A stretch of 64,000 nt of DNA from Hungatella sp. UBA3048 (GTDB lineage: Bacteria > Bacillota > Clostridia > Lachnospirales > Lachnospiraceae): the NCBI GenBank assembly GCA_002367105.1, contig DFCS01000008.1, positions 38,163-102,162 of the forward strand, given 5' to 3'. This document shows positions 44,533 through 53,701 of the stretch, piece after piece. The first letter of the stretch is position 1. Every line of letters begins with the position of its first letter. Made by a program: the position numbers and the translations under genes. The notes under the pieces are model-generated. The model was not told the DNA's origin. It made no database searches and saw only the letters and a program-made list of their open reading frames with translations.

Positions 44533-44561
44533 TTGATATTTTTCGTTTTTTATGCTATCTT
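44533..44561 (+). promoter_or_regulatory. Sigma-A promoter of the DeoR-type regulator gene
   Basis: TTGATA (44533-44538), a 17-base spacer and TATCTT (44556-44561), 37 bases before the ATG at 44598. Confidence 0.65.
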
Positions 44562-44597
44562 AATAATGAAAACAATTATTATCGAGAGGAGGCATAA

Positions 44598-45395
44598 ATG
44601 TTTAAAGCAGAAAGAATACAGCGGATCAAGGAGATTATATTTGAACGCAAACAGATAGACGTTGCCACTCTCAGCTCTCTTTTAAATGTAACAGAGGTAA
44701 CAATCAGAAACGATTTGGAGCAATTGGAAAAAAGTGGCTTCCTGACCCGCAACCACGGAGGCGCCACGTTAAATGCATCCGCATTTCCGGAGGAACAGCT
44801 TCATACGGATCGGATGGACGGCCCCAATATTCCTTACGATAAGGAAAAGGAAGAGCTGGGATTAGTGGCTTCCCAACTGGTTCGGGAACGGGAATGGATT
44901 TTTCTGGGGCCCGGCACCACCAGCTACTATATTGCAAAAGCCCTGTCCAAACGGCAGAATTTAAATATAATGACCAATAATTTTTATGTTGCCAATGTTT
45001 TCGGAAGCAATGCTTCTGTACAGCTTTTGTTTCTGGGCGGGCGGATGCAGAATTCCGGAATGTATACCATACCGGAGGATTTAAACCGGGAGCTGGAGCA
45101 TATTTATTTAAGCAAATTTTTCTTTTCCGTAGACGGTGCCAGCATGGAAGGAGGCTATTCTCTTACGGATGTGAATGTGGTGGATATTATAAGGGCTGTG
45201 TCCGGCCGCTGCCATGAGGCAATCATCTGCCTGGACAGCAAGAAGTTTGACCAGCGTTCCTTCATCCGTCTTGGGGATTTAACCAGCATCTCCACCATAG
45301 TTACCAACAATAAAATTCCCCAGGATTATCATCAGTACTATATCGAGCATGGAATACGGGCATATACCTCCTATAATTTAAAACCTTTAAGCTAA
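44598..45395 (+). CDS. DeoR/GlpR family transcriptional regulator
   Basis: 265 residues. The N-terminal DeoR-type HTH (about 1-57, FKAERIQRIKEIIFERKQIDVATLSSLLNVTEVTIRNDLEQLEK) and the C-terminal sugar-phosphate-binding domain (LGPGTTSYYIAKALSKRQNLNIMTNN; SVDGASMEGGYSLTDVN) are both complete. Such proteins repress sugar operons and are released by a phosphorylated pathway intermediate. It lies between the divergent units, GAGGAGG precedes the ATG, and it most likely controls both. Confidence 0.93.
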   Translation: MFKAERIQRIKEIIFERKQIDVATLSSLLNVTEVTIRNDLEQLEKSGFLTRNHGGATLNASAFPEEQLHTDRMDGPNIPYDKEKEELGLVASQLVREREWIFLGPGTTSYYIAKALSKRQNLNIMTNNFYVANVFGSNASVQLLFLGGRMQNSGMYTIPEDLNRELEHIYLSKFFFSVDGASMEGGYSLTDVNVVDIIRAVSGRCHEAIICLDSKKFDQRSFIRLGDLTSISTIVTNNKIPQDYHQYYIEHGIRAYTSYNLKPLS

Positions 45396-45417
45396 TAAAA
45401 TTTCATGAGGAACGTTT

Positions 45418-46869
45418 ATGGATAAGTTTGTAATTCGTATGGAAGATGTATGTGCAAAGCCATTTTCGGAAAGCCGTATCAACTTTCAGGCAGCTTCCGG
45501 AGATATCACCGCAATTGTGGGAAGCAACGGCGAGGGAAAAACCTCTCTTGCAAGAATTCTGGCGGGTATCGTTCCCAGAATGGGCGGAGAAATCCGGTTG
45601 GACGGCAGGCAGCTGGATATCCACAGCATCACAAGCGCCCAAAGAAGCGGGATCTTTATGCTACAGGAATCCCTTCAGCTTTTTTCAGGCAAAAGCATTA
45701 TGGACAACCTGCTGCTGGGTATTGAAGAGCTTATTTTCCATAAGCGTTTGTTTTACCCGGCAAAAGAAAAAAAGGAAGCCATCTGCCGCTCCATCCTTAA
45801 GGATCTGGGGCTGGATCTGGAATTGAACCAGACAGTGGACCGCTTATCCCAGGGGGAAAAATGCCTGCTCCAGATCGGCAGGGTTCTTTTATGCCGCCCG
45901 AAAATTCTGATTATGGACGAGTTTTCCGCTTCCCTGACCAACCACGAAACCAGAAGGGTCATGAATCTTCTGACAGAGTTAAAAAAGAAAAATATCTGTA
46001 TCATACTTGTTTCCCACGATTATCCGGCCGTGATCCGGCACTGTGACTGTGTCTCTGTTATGGAACAGGGACAGATCACGGAATCCTATTCCAGAGAGGA
46101 ACTTGGAGATGAGGCATTTGCGAAGCGGGTACTGTCATTTAAAAAGGACTTTTCCTATCCCAAGCTGCCCCATACATCCGGAAAGCTGCTGCTGGCTGCA
46201 GAACATATTTCCAGCGGAAATCTCCATGACATTTCTTTTTCCCTGCAGGAAGGGGAAATTCTGGGAATCGCAGGAATCGTAGGCTCCGGCCGCACGACCT
46301 TGATTGAGGCCATTTCCAAAGAAAGGGAAATCACTTCCGGCCATATGTATTATGCACCTGTGCTGGAACGCTCCGGGGCGGTCAGCTTCCTTCCGGGAGA
46401 TTGCGGGAGCCAGACCCTGTTTTCGGGAAAGGATTTAAGTTTCAACATCACAGCCTCCAATGTCCGGAAAGCCGCACGCTTTCATATGGTCTCCGGCCAG
46501 AAGCTGGACTTATACGCCCGGGATTTCATGGACCGTCTGAATATACGGAAAACCTCCTGCCACGTTCCTGTGGAACAGCTAAGCCGGGGAGAACTGCAGA
46601 AAGTGCTCATCGCCCGTTCCCTCCACCAAGAGGCAAGGCTATATATTTTTGATGAACCGTCCAGCAACTTAGACTTAATGTCCAGAAGCGAGCTTTATAA
46701 TATTTACAATGCCCTTCTGTCCCGGAACGCTTCCATTATCCTGATTTCCTCCGATTTCTCAGAGCTTATCGGCATGTGTGACCGGATTCTACTGTTAAAG
46801 GCGGGGGAACAGGTGGGGTTATACCCTGCTGATGCCATAACCAGCGATTTTCTATATTCCATTTTGTAA
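45418..46869 (+). CDS. Second RbsA-like sugar ABC ATPase (no adjacent permease)
   Basis: 483 residues with two fused ATPase domains. First domain: Walker A GSNGEGKTS, signature LSQGEKCLLQIGR, Walker B ILIMDEFSASLT. Second domain: GIVGSGRTT, signature LSRGELQKVLIARS, Walker B YIFDEPSSNLD. The sequence is clearly different from the 38522-40030 ATPase (for example DEF instead of DEP in the first Walker B). No permease or binder accompanies it, so it may serve the same RbsC-like permease, an unlinked one, or have a regulatory role. Confidence 0.88.
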   Translation: MDKFVIRMEDVCAKPFSESRINFQAASGDITAIVGSNGEGKTSLARILAGIVPRMGGEIRLDGRQLDIHSITSAQRSGIFMLQESLQLFSGKSIMDNLLLGIEELIFHKRLFYPAKEKKEAICRSILKDLGLDLELNQTVDRLSQGEKCLLQIGRVLLCRPKILIMDEFSASLTNHETRRVMNLLTELKKKNICIILVSHDYPAVIRHCDCVSVMEQGQITESYSREELGDEAFAKRVLSFKKDFSYPKLPHTSGKLLLAAEHISSGNLHDISFSLQEGEILGIAGIVGSGRTTLIEAISKEREITSGHMYYAPVLERSGAVSFLPGDCGSQTLFSGKDLSFNITASNVRKAARFHMVSGQKLDLYARDFMDRLNIRKTSCHVPVEQLSRGELQKVLIARSLHQEARLYIFDEPSSNLDLMSRSELYNIYNALLSRNASIILISSDFSELIGMCDRILLLKAGEQVGLYPADAITSDFLYSIL

Positions 46870-46916
46870 TGGAACAGCTATTTTAATTTCTACATAACAG
46901 GAGAAGGTATGATTGT

Positions 46917-48440
46917 ATGAAAAAATTAATTGCTTATGATTTGGGTACCGGAGGCATCAAAGCCTCGCTGTTCTCTGAAAACGGGATATCTCTGGCAGAT
47001 GTATTTATCCAGTATGACACATTATTTCCCAAAGAACGTTTTGTGGAACAGCGCCCTATGGATTGGTGGAACCATGTCTGTCAGGCAACAAGGCTGCTTC
47101 TGGATAAATCAAAATCTGAAGCGTCAGATATCGCCTGTGTTGCCCTGTCCGGCCACAGTCTGGTGGCAGTGCCTCTTGACAGGGAGGGAACCCTGCTGGC
47201 GGACCAGGTGCCCATCTGGTGTGATATGCGGGCAGAGGAAGAAGCTGAGGAATTATTTAAGGATCTGGACTATAACCAGTGGTATCTCACCACCGGAAAT
47301 GGAGATCCGGCGGAATGTTACACGGTTACCAAATTGATGTGGTTCAAAAAGCACTGGCCGGAGCTGTACTCCAGGATTTATAAAATTCTGGGCTCTAAGG
47401 ACTTTATCAATTATATGCTGACCGGAACCATGTGTACGGACCCGTCTTATGCGTCTGGATTCGGCGTGTTCAATCTTACTGCATGGGATTATGAACCCGG
47501 ATTCATGAAGGCCGCAGGTATCAGTCCGGAGATATTCCCGGAAATACGACCCAGCGATTCCATCATTGGGAGGGTTACGCAGGCTGCGGCACAGATGACC
47601 GGTCTGGCAGAGGGAACCCCGGTTGCCTGCGGGGCGGTGGACAACACCTGCATGGCCCTTGGCGCCAGGGGATTGGCGGAAGGGGTGGCGTATACGTCCC
47701 TGGGTTCTTCCAGCTGGATTGCCGTCACTTCTTCCAAACCTGTAGTGGATCCGGCGACCAGGCCTTTTGTATTTGCTCATGCAAAGAAAGGATATTATAC
47801 TTCCGCGGTATCCATTTTCTCCGCCGGAAACTCTTTCCGCTGGATCCGGGATAACCTTTGCCGTGATTTTACGGATGATACGGATACATACGATGCCATG
47901 AACCGGATGGCGGAACGTGTCCCTGCCGGAAGCAACGGGGTACTGTTTAATCCTTCTTTAGCAGGCGGGAGTGCACAGGAGCCGTCCTCCGGTCTTCGGG
48001 GCGGATTTATGGGATTGGCTCTTCACAACACCCGGGATGATCTGGTGCGTGCATCCATGGAGGGCATTGCCATGGCCCTGCGCTGTACTCTTGATATCCT
48101 GCTGACACAGACCTCCATAAACGGAGAAATGCTGATCTGCGGGGGCGGAAGCAAGAGTGCGGTATGGCGGCAGATCTTTGCGGATGTTTATAATCTGCCT
48201 GTTTTAAAGACCAACATTGACCAGAATGCCGCTTCTCTGGGCGCCGCAGCACTGGCGGCTAATGGGTGCGGACTGTGGGAAGGATATGACTGCATTATGA
48301 AGATCCATCAGACAGAAGATATCCTTCTGCCGGATAAGGAAGCCAATGAATTGTATGAAAGGTTTTTGGTTGTTTACCGAAAATGGACGAAGGATTTGGC
48401 GGAATTGAGTGGGATGATGGAACGCTCTGCAGGCTTATAG
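46917..48440 (+). CDS. FGGY-family carbohydrate kinase
   Basis: 507 residues, xylulokinase-like. The N-terminal phosphate motif IAYDLGTGGIKASLF and the second-domain motifs GAVDNTCMALGARGL, YTSLGSSSWIA and LICGGGSKSAVWRQIFADV are conserved. It phosphorylates a sugar, probably producing the substrate of the DeoC-like aldolase branch. It lies 47 bases after the ATPase gene and is probably cotranscribed with it. The sugar is unknown. Confidence 0.92.
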   Translation: MKKLIAYDLGTGGIKASLFSENGISLADVFIQYDTLFPKERFVEQRPMDWWNHVCQATRLLLDKSKSEASDIACVALSGHSLVAVPLDREGTLLADQVPIWCDMRAEEEAEELFKDLDYNQWYLTTGNGDPAECYTVTKLMWFKKHWPELYSRIYKILGSKDFINYMLTGTMCTDPSYASGFGVFNLTAWDYEPGFMKAAGISPEIFPEIRPSDSIIGRVTQAAAQMTGLAEGTPVACGAVDNTCMALGARGLAEGVAYTSLGSSSWIAVTSSKPVVDPATRPFVFAHAKKGYYTSAVSIFSAGNSFRWIRDNLCRDFTDDTDTYDAMNRMAERVPAGSNGVLFNPSLAGGSAQEPSSGLRGGFMGLALHNTRDDLVRASMEGIAMALRCTLDILLTQTSINGEMLICGGGSKSAVWRQIFADVYNLPVLKTNIDQNAASLGAAALAANGCGLWEGYDCIMKIHQTEDILLPDKEANELYERFLVVYRKWTKDLAELSGMMERSAGL

Positions 48441-48576
48441 ATATCCAATCGGCTGATTCTATACTTTACCGCCTGATCCATTGTTTTTTCCTATATATTT
48501 ATTTATAGCTTGTATCATACGTTCCTACTATGTTATAGTGCAGAATAAGAATATCGTCATACGGGAGGTAATGGAA

Positions 48577-48975
48577 GTGAGAGAAGACATAATGGAAGGG
48601 ATCCGACGACATATTCTTCCTTTAAGCGGCTTGGATAAAGCACAGCTTTTGGAGGTGTGGCCAGGCCACTCAAGGATATCCATTAAGATCCCGGAAAGCG
48701 CCTTAAACCTGTACGGTAATCTCCACGGAGGTTTTTTATTTTCTCTATGTGACATAACCGCAGGCATGGCCACCTATGCTTATGAATACACCAATGTGAC
48801 CCAGCACGGGTCCCTTGACTTTATGCGGGGTATCAATGCCGGCCTGATATTTGTGGAGGCCAATTCCATACACAAGGGAAGCCGGTCGGTCGTAAACCGT
48901 GTTGAGGTAAAATCAGAAGACGGGAAAATCATTGCGGCAGGGGACTTTACCATGTATCTGCTGGAAGCGCTGTAA
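48577..48975 (+). CDS. PaaI-type hotdog thioesterase
   Basis: About 132 residues. A single hotdog fold with LYGNLHGGFLFSLCDITAGMATYAY, matching the PaaI family HGG motif; substrates are usually acyl-CoAs. GGGAGG at 48563-48568 is two bases from an ATG at 48571 but eight from a GTG at 48577, so GTG is the likelier start. It precedes the acyl-CoA operon, from which a strong terminator separates it; release of CoA from a dead-end intermediate is a plausible role. Confidence 0.85.
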   Translation: MREDIMEGIRRHILPLSGLDKAQLLEVWPGHSRISIKIPESALNLYGNLHGGFLFSLCDITAGMATYAYEYTNVTQHGSLDFMRGINAGLIFVEANSIHKGSRSVVNRVEVKSEDGKIIAAGDFTMYLLEAL

Positions 48976-48991
48976 AAACATATAAAAATTA

Positions 48992-49044
48992 AAAAGAGAG
49001 AGCATGGGTTTTTGCCAAAGCAGAAAACCCATGCTCTCTCTTTT
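48992..49044. terminator. Strong terminator after the thioesterase gene
   Basis: A perfect 21-bp inverted repeat, AAAAGAGAGAGCATGGGTTTT and its complement, around an 11-base loop. Confidence 0.9.
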
Positions 49045-49146
49045 GGATCATCTCCGGCCCCTCCCATTTCACAAATAATCCCTGTTAAGAAAATAAATAC
49101 ATAGACAGCAACTATCAATCATGCCCAAAAAGCCGAATACAGCCGA

Positions 49147-49176
49147 TTGGATTTTTAAAGATCCGGTGTTTATAAT
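49147..49176 (+). promoter_or_regulatory. Sigma-A promoter of the acyl-CoA operon
   Basis: TTGGAT (49147-49152), an 18-base spacer and a perfect TATAAT (49171-49176), about 57 bases before the first acyl-CoA dehydrogenase. Confidence 0.7.
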
Positions 49177-49232
49177 AAAAGCATAAAGATTGTTAAAAAA
49201 TTATTTATCAAAATTTCTAGGAGGAAAGAAAC

Positions 49233-50417
49233 ATGAGTAAATTATCCAAAGAAGAATTTCAGGCATATTTAATGCAGATCCGGGAGCTGGCAGAAGGACC
49301 GCTTGAGGAGATCCAGAAGGAAGTGGAAGTCACCAACAAATTCCCACAGGAATTCTATGACCTGTCTATTAAGAATGATTTATACCGCTGTTCGCTTCCG
49401 GTAGAATTTGGCGGCTACGGCTTATCCGAGCTGGAGATTCTTCAGGTACAGGAGGAATTTTCCAGAGGACCAGGCGGCATGAGAATGCATCTTCACTATG
49501 CAATGGATTTAAACTGGAGAATCTTAGATGATTACGGCAATGAGGAACTGAAAGCAGAATATATGAACAAATTCCAGGATAAATCCGTATTTACCTGCTT
49601 CGCACTAACAGAAGCAACCGGTGGAACGGGCGCTGACTTACATACCTTGGCTGTAAAAGACGGTGATTCTTATGTGCTGAATGGTGAAAAAACACTCATC
49701 TCCCACACGGACTGCTGCGAGTTTGCTTATGTCATCGCAGTCACCAACCCGGACTCCAAGAAAGATGACAGACTTTCCGCATTCTTTGTGCCAATGGATG
49801 CACCGGGATTTGAAGTCATCAACATGCCTCATATGATGGGCTGCCGGGGAGCCGGACATGGTGAGCTTAAATTCACGGATTGCAGAATCGACAAGAAATA
49901 CTTGTTAGGCAAAGAAGGCCAGGGTCTTGAAATCGCAATGCATTCCTTATCTGTTTCCCGTGCACACATTGCTGCAAGTAATCTGGGCATGGCACAGAGA
50001 ATGCTGGAACTGTCCCTCCAGTATGCAGCTGACCGTGTAACCTTTGGAAAACCAATCGGAACCCGTCAGGCTATCCGCTGCAAGATCGCCGATATGTCCA
50101 TGATGGTACATGCACTTCGCTGCATGGTTTATGACTTTGCAAAATCTTATGAGGTGAGCCCAACCGGCGAATACATTGAAGAAAAAGCTGCTATGTGTAA
50201 GCTTTTCAGCATTGACACCACCAGAAAAGTCAGTGACGAAATGCTGGAGATCTTCGGCGGCGTTGGATATTTTGAAGATTGCAAATATGGTCCGGTGGAA
50301 CGTCTTTACCGTGACTGCCGCGCTATGTGGTTAGAGGAAGGAGCTCCTACCGTACAGCGCATCACCATCTCAAGAAATACCATAAAGCACGGGGCTAAAA
50401 TGGAATATATCATTTAA
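49233..50417 (+). CDS. Acyl-CoA dehydrogenase-family flavoprotein 1
   Basis: 394 residues with the three-domain ACAD fold. Visible are the FAD/substrate region CFALTEATGGTGADLHTLAVKDGDSYVLNGEKTLIS, the middle-domain signature and the C-terminal QYAADRVTFGKPIGTRQAI. The catalytic-base region reads LEEGAPTVQRI rather than the common YEGTxxIQR; a Glu is kept nearby. It resembles crotonobetainyl-CoA reductase (CaiA)-type enzymes more than straight-chain fatty acid dehydrogenases, which is inference. AGGAGG precedes the ATG. Confidence 0.9.
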   Translation: MSKLSKEEFQAYLMQIRELAEGPLEEIQKEVEVTNKFPQEFYDLSIKNDLYRCSLPVEFGGYGLSELEILQVQEEFSRGPGGMRMHLHYAMDLNWRILDDYGNEELKAEYMNKFQDKSVFTCFALTEATGGTGADLHTLAVKDGDSYVLNGEKTLISHTDCCEFAYVIAVTNPDSKKDDRLSAFFVPMDAPGFEVINMPHMMGCRGAGHGELKFTDCRIDKKYLLGKEGQGLEIAMHSLSVSRAHIAASNLGMAQRMLELSLQYAADRVTFGKPIGTRQAIRCKIADMSMMVHALRCMVYDFAKSYEVSPTGEYIEEKAAMCKLFSIDTTRKVSDEMLEIFGGVGYFEDCKYGPVERLYRDCRAMWLEEGAPTVQRITISRNTIKHGAKMEYII

Positions 50418-50431
50418 TATTGATTTGACTT

Positions 50432-50466
50432 GGGGTCATCAGGTTCGGTCTGGACCTAATGACCCC
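50432..50466 (+). promoter_or_regulatory. Intercistronic hairpin between ACAD 1 and the CoA-transferase
   Basis: GGGGTCAT-c-AGGT paired with ACCT-a-ATGACCCC around a 9-base loop, followed by GTTT. It could tune differential expression or processing within the operon. Confidence 0.6.
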
Positions 50467-50488
50467 GTTTATGTGAAGGAGGAGAATC

Positions 50489-51715
50489 ATGAAACCATTA
50501 GAAGGCGTAAAAGTAGTAGACTTAACCACCTATCTGGCAGCCCCCACCACGGTCCGTGTTCTTGGAGAATGGGGAGCCGACTGCATCAAAATAGAGTCTG
50601 CCAAAGGGGATCCGGCCAGAACTCAGGGGGCTGTGTTCAACATGCCTTATGAAGATGATGAAAATCTGGCGTTTGATGTGGCAAACATGAACAAGCGGTT
50701 CATTACCCTGGACTTAAAATCAGAAAAGGGAATTGAAATTGCATATAAGCTTTTAGGAGAAGCGGACGTTTTTGTTACCAATACCAGAACAAAGTCCTTA
50801 AAAAAGCTGGGACTTGACTATGATACCTTAAAAGAGAAGTTTCCAAGGCTGATCTTTGCACAGGTTCTGGGTTACGGGGAAAACGGGCCGGAAAAAGATA
50901 CCGCGGGCTTTGATGTCACCTGCTTCATGGCAAGAGGCGGCGTATTCGGTACAACCGTAAACAAGGGCGATGCACCCATGATTCCTACCAATGGATTTGG
51001 TGATTTCCAGGTGTCCTTAGGACTTGCGTCCGGAATTTGCGCGGCTCTGTATGCCCGGGAAAAATCCGGTGCAGGCGATAAGGTCACGGTAGGCCTTCAC
51101 CACGCTGCGGTATATGCACTGAGCACAGGAGTCATCTCCGCCCAGTACGGGAACCAGTATCCCAAGAGCCGGAAGGAGGTTCCCAATCCGTTTAATAATG
51201 TATACCGGACCAGCGACCAGAAATGGGTGGTCATCTGCTGTCCGGAGTATGACCGGGATTATGAAAAAATCATGACCCTTCTTGGAAGGCGGGACATGGT
51301 TGGAAATGAACGTTATATGAAATGTGCAGAGGTAAATGCCAACAGCTTAAACCACGAAGTCATCGACATCCTGGATGAAGCCATTGGTAAGCTCACTAGA
51401 AAAGATCTCCTTTCCATGTTCAAAGAAAACGACCTGGCTTGTGAAGCGGCATACGAGCCCCTTGATATGTATGACGATGAACAGGTTTGGGCCAACAACA
51501 TTATTGCAAAGATCCCCTATCCTTCCGGAGAACGCTACATGCCTACAAACCCGGTTAATTTCAGTTCCCTTGGCGTACCGGAATATCACATCGGCGGCTC
51601 TCAGGGCACCCACACGGTTGATATCCTGAAGCACCTGGATTATTCCAACGGGGAGATTGAAGAAATTCTGGCTTCCGGTGCGGCCACCGGCGAAACAAAA
51701 CTGAAAAAGCTTTGA
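50489..51715 (+). CDS. Class III (CaiB/BaiF) CoA-transferase
   Basis: 408 residues of the formyl-CoA transferase family. The N-terminal GVKVVDLTTYLAAPTTVRVLGEWGADCIKIE and the catalytic Asp in GFDVTCFMARGG are present. It would move CoA between acyl-CoA and a free acid, activating the substrate at no net ATP cost once a product acyl-CoA is present. The pairing with a CoA ligase and two ACADs parallels the carnitine/crotonobetaine (CaiA-CaiB-CaiC, FixAB) system. AAGGAGGAG precedes the ATG. Confidence 0.92.
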   Translation: MKPLEGVKVVDLTTYLAAPTTVRVLGEWGADCIKIESAKGDPARTQGAVFNMPYEDDENLAFDVANMNKRFITLDLKSEKGIEIAYKLLGEADVFVTNTRTKSLKKLGLDYDTLKEKFPRLIFAQVLGYGENGPEKDTAGFDVTCFMARGGVFGTTVNKGDAPMIPTNGFGDFQVSLGLASGICAALYAREKSGAGDKVTVGLHHAAVYALSTGVISAQYGNQYPKSRKEVPNPFNNVYRTSDQKWVVICCPEYDRDYEKIMTLLGRRDMVGNERYMKCAEVNANSLNHEVIDILDEAIGKLTRKDLLSMFKENDLACEAAYEPLDMYDDEQVWANNIIAKIPYPSGERYMPTNPVNFSSLGVPEYHIGGSQGTHTVDILKHLDYSNGEIEEILASGAATGETKLKKL

Positions 51716-51741
51716 TCAATTAGATAGAAAGGTGAGATGAC

Positions 51742-52884
51742 ATGAGTTTACTATACACCGAAGAACAAAAGGAACTGCTGGCTCTTGTAAGGGATATGGC
51801 GGAAAACGAAATCAAGCCCCATGTCCAGGAAGCAGACGAAAAGGGCGAATGTCCCAGAGAACTGTTTAAATGGGGATTTGACATGGGACTTCATATGCTG
51901 GAGATTCCGGAAGAATATGGCGGCACCGGTTTAAGCTATGAAACCACGGCCATGATTTTTGAAGAGCTGGCAAAAGTAGATGCCGGTTATGCCATTACCT
52001 TTGTAACCACCTTTGTTGCCTTAAGAAACGTAATCCTGGCTGGAACCAAGGAACAGGGACAGTATTTCGCCGACAAAATTGCTCCCGGCGGATTTGCAGG
52101 CTTTGCCTTAACCGAGCCAAACGCAGGCTCCGATCCGGCTGCCATGCGGGCAACTGCCGTGCTGGACGGGGATGAATACATATTAAACGGTACAAAGACT
52201 TTCATTACCAATGGCGCCCTGTCTGATGTATTTGTCGGTTTCTTTAAGACGACACCAGAGGCAGGACATAAAGGAATCTCTGCATTTATCATTGATGGGG
52301 ATACTCCCGGCGTAACGGTAGGTGCCCATGAAAATAAGATGGGCCTTCGTCTTTCCAATACAACGGACTTGATCTTTGAAAATGTCCGGGTAAAGGCCTC
52401 TGCCATGGTAGGACCGGAAGGCTCCGGCTTTAAGCTTGCATTAAATGCGCTGAACTTATCCCGTGCCTTTGTTGCCACCCTGGCCGTGGGCATCATGCAG
52501 AGAGCTCTTGATGAATCTGTAAAATACGCAAAGGAACGGAAACAGTTCGGCTCTCCGCTTATTAAATTCCAGATGGTTCAGGCCATGCTGGCAGATATGG
52601 CGATCAAAGTGGAAGCCTCCAGGTGTCTGGTCAACAACACCATGAGGATGATGGACCAGGGAATCATGGTCCAAAAGGAAGGCTCCATCTGCAAGACCTT
52701 TGTATCCGACTGCGCCCAGGAGGTGACCTCCAACGCCGTACAGATTTTCGGCGGATACGGATTCAGCAAGGAATACCCAGTCGAAAAGCTGATGAGGGAC
52801 TGCAAAGTATTCCAGATCTTTGAAGGTGCAAACCAGATTCAGAGAATGACCATCGCAGGCGTACTGGATAAGGAATATAAATAA
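51742..52884 (+). CDS. Acyl-CoA dehydrogenase-family flavoprotein 2
   Basis: 380 residues, the classical ACAD length. AGFALTEPNAGSDPAAMRATAVLDGDEYILNGTKTFITNG, YAKERKQFGSPLIKFQMVQ and the catalytic-Glu region FQIFEGANQIQRMTIAG are complete. It resembles butyryl-CoA dehydrogenase-type enzymes and would exchange electrons with the EtfB/EtfA encoded next. Two ACADs in one operon suggest a reductive and an oxidative step or a heteromeric enzyme; undetermined. Confidence 0.94.
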   Translation: MSLLYTEEQKELLALVRDMAENEIKPHVQEADEKGECPRELFKWGFDMGLHMLEIPEEYGGTGLSYETTAMIFEELAKVDAGYAITFVTTFVALRNVILAGTKEQGQYFADKIAPGGFAGFALTEPNAGSDPAAMRATAVLDGDEYILNGTKTFITNGALSDVFVGFFKTTPEAGHKGISAFIIDGDTPGVTVGAHENKMGLRLSNTTDLIFENVRVKASAMVGPEGSGFKLALNALNLSRAFVATLAVGIMQRALDESVKYAKERKQFGSPLIKFQMVQAMLADMAIKVEASRCLVNNTMRMMDQGIMVQKEGSICKTFVSDCAQEVTSNAVQIFGGYGFSKEYPVEKLMRDCKVFQIFEGANQIQRMTIAGVLDKEYK

Positions 52885-52896
52885 GGGGGAATGAAC

Positions 52897-53685
52897 ATGA
52901 ATATCGTTGTTTGTATAAAACAGGTTCCTGATACCACGGAAATCAAGATCGACCCGGTAAAAAACACTCTGATCCGTACCGGAGTCCCCAGTATCATGAA
53001 TCCTTTTGATAAAAATGCATTGGAGACAGGACTTCAGTTAAAGGATCAGTACGGCGGCAAGGTAACGGTGATTTCCATGGGGCCTCCCCAGGCAAAGGCC
53101 GTGTTAAGGGAAGCTCTTTCCATGGGCGCCGATGAGGCGTATCTCATCACCGACCGGGCATTCGGCGGATCCGATACTTATGCCACCAGCTATATCCTTT
53201 CCCAGGCAATTCAGAAGCTGGGAACCTTTGATGTGATCCTGGGAGGCAAACAGGCCATTGACGGGGATACCGGCCAGACGGCTCCCAGCATTGCAGAGCA
53301 CCTTGGAGCGGTCAGGCTTACCTATATCCTGGATTTAAAAGTGGATGGCAACAAGGTTATTGCACGCCGTCAGGTGGAGGAAGGGATTGAAGTCATTGAG
53401 GCCGGCCTCCCGGTTCTCTGCACGGCAACCAAAGAAAGCAACAAGCCCAGATATGCTACCATCAGGAATAAAATCGCCTCCTTAAAAGCAGAGATTCCTG
53501 AAATCACGCTGGCGGACCTTCCCGGCTCCGATATCACCAAAATGGGATTAAAGGGCTCTCCCACCAAAGTTAAAGCAACCTTTACCCCTAAAAGATCTGC
53601 GGACGGCGTGACCATAACAGGAAACAATCCCGAAGAAATCGCATGCTCACTGATCAGCAGACTGGCCGATGCGAAAATACTGTAG
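52897..53685 (+). CDS. etfB: Electron transfer flavoprotein beta subunit
   Basis: 262 residues from the ATG at 52897; the ATG two codons earlier abuts the GGGGGA ribosome site. VVCIKQVPDTTEI opens the protein and GKQAIDGDTGQTAPSIAEHLG carries the AMP-binding signature. With EtfA it shuttles electrons to or from acyl-CoA dehydrogenase. Residues diagnostic of bifurcating Etf (second FAD) could not be judged by eye. Confidence 0.95.
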   Translation: MNIVVCIKQVPDTTEIKIDPVKNTLIRTGVPSIMNPFDKNALETGLQLKDQYGGKVTVISMGPPQAKAVLREALSMGADEAYLITDRAFGGSDTYATSYILSQAIQKLGTFDVILGGKQAIDGDTGQTAPSIAEHLGAVRLTYILDLKVDGNKVIARRQVEEGIEVIEAGLPVLCTATKESNKPRYATIRNKIASLKAEIPEITLADLPGSDITKMGLKGSPTKVKATFTPKRSADGVTITGNNPEEIACSLISRLADAKIL

Positions 53686-53701
53686 AAGGAGGTTTTAAGT
53701 G

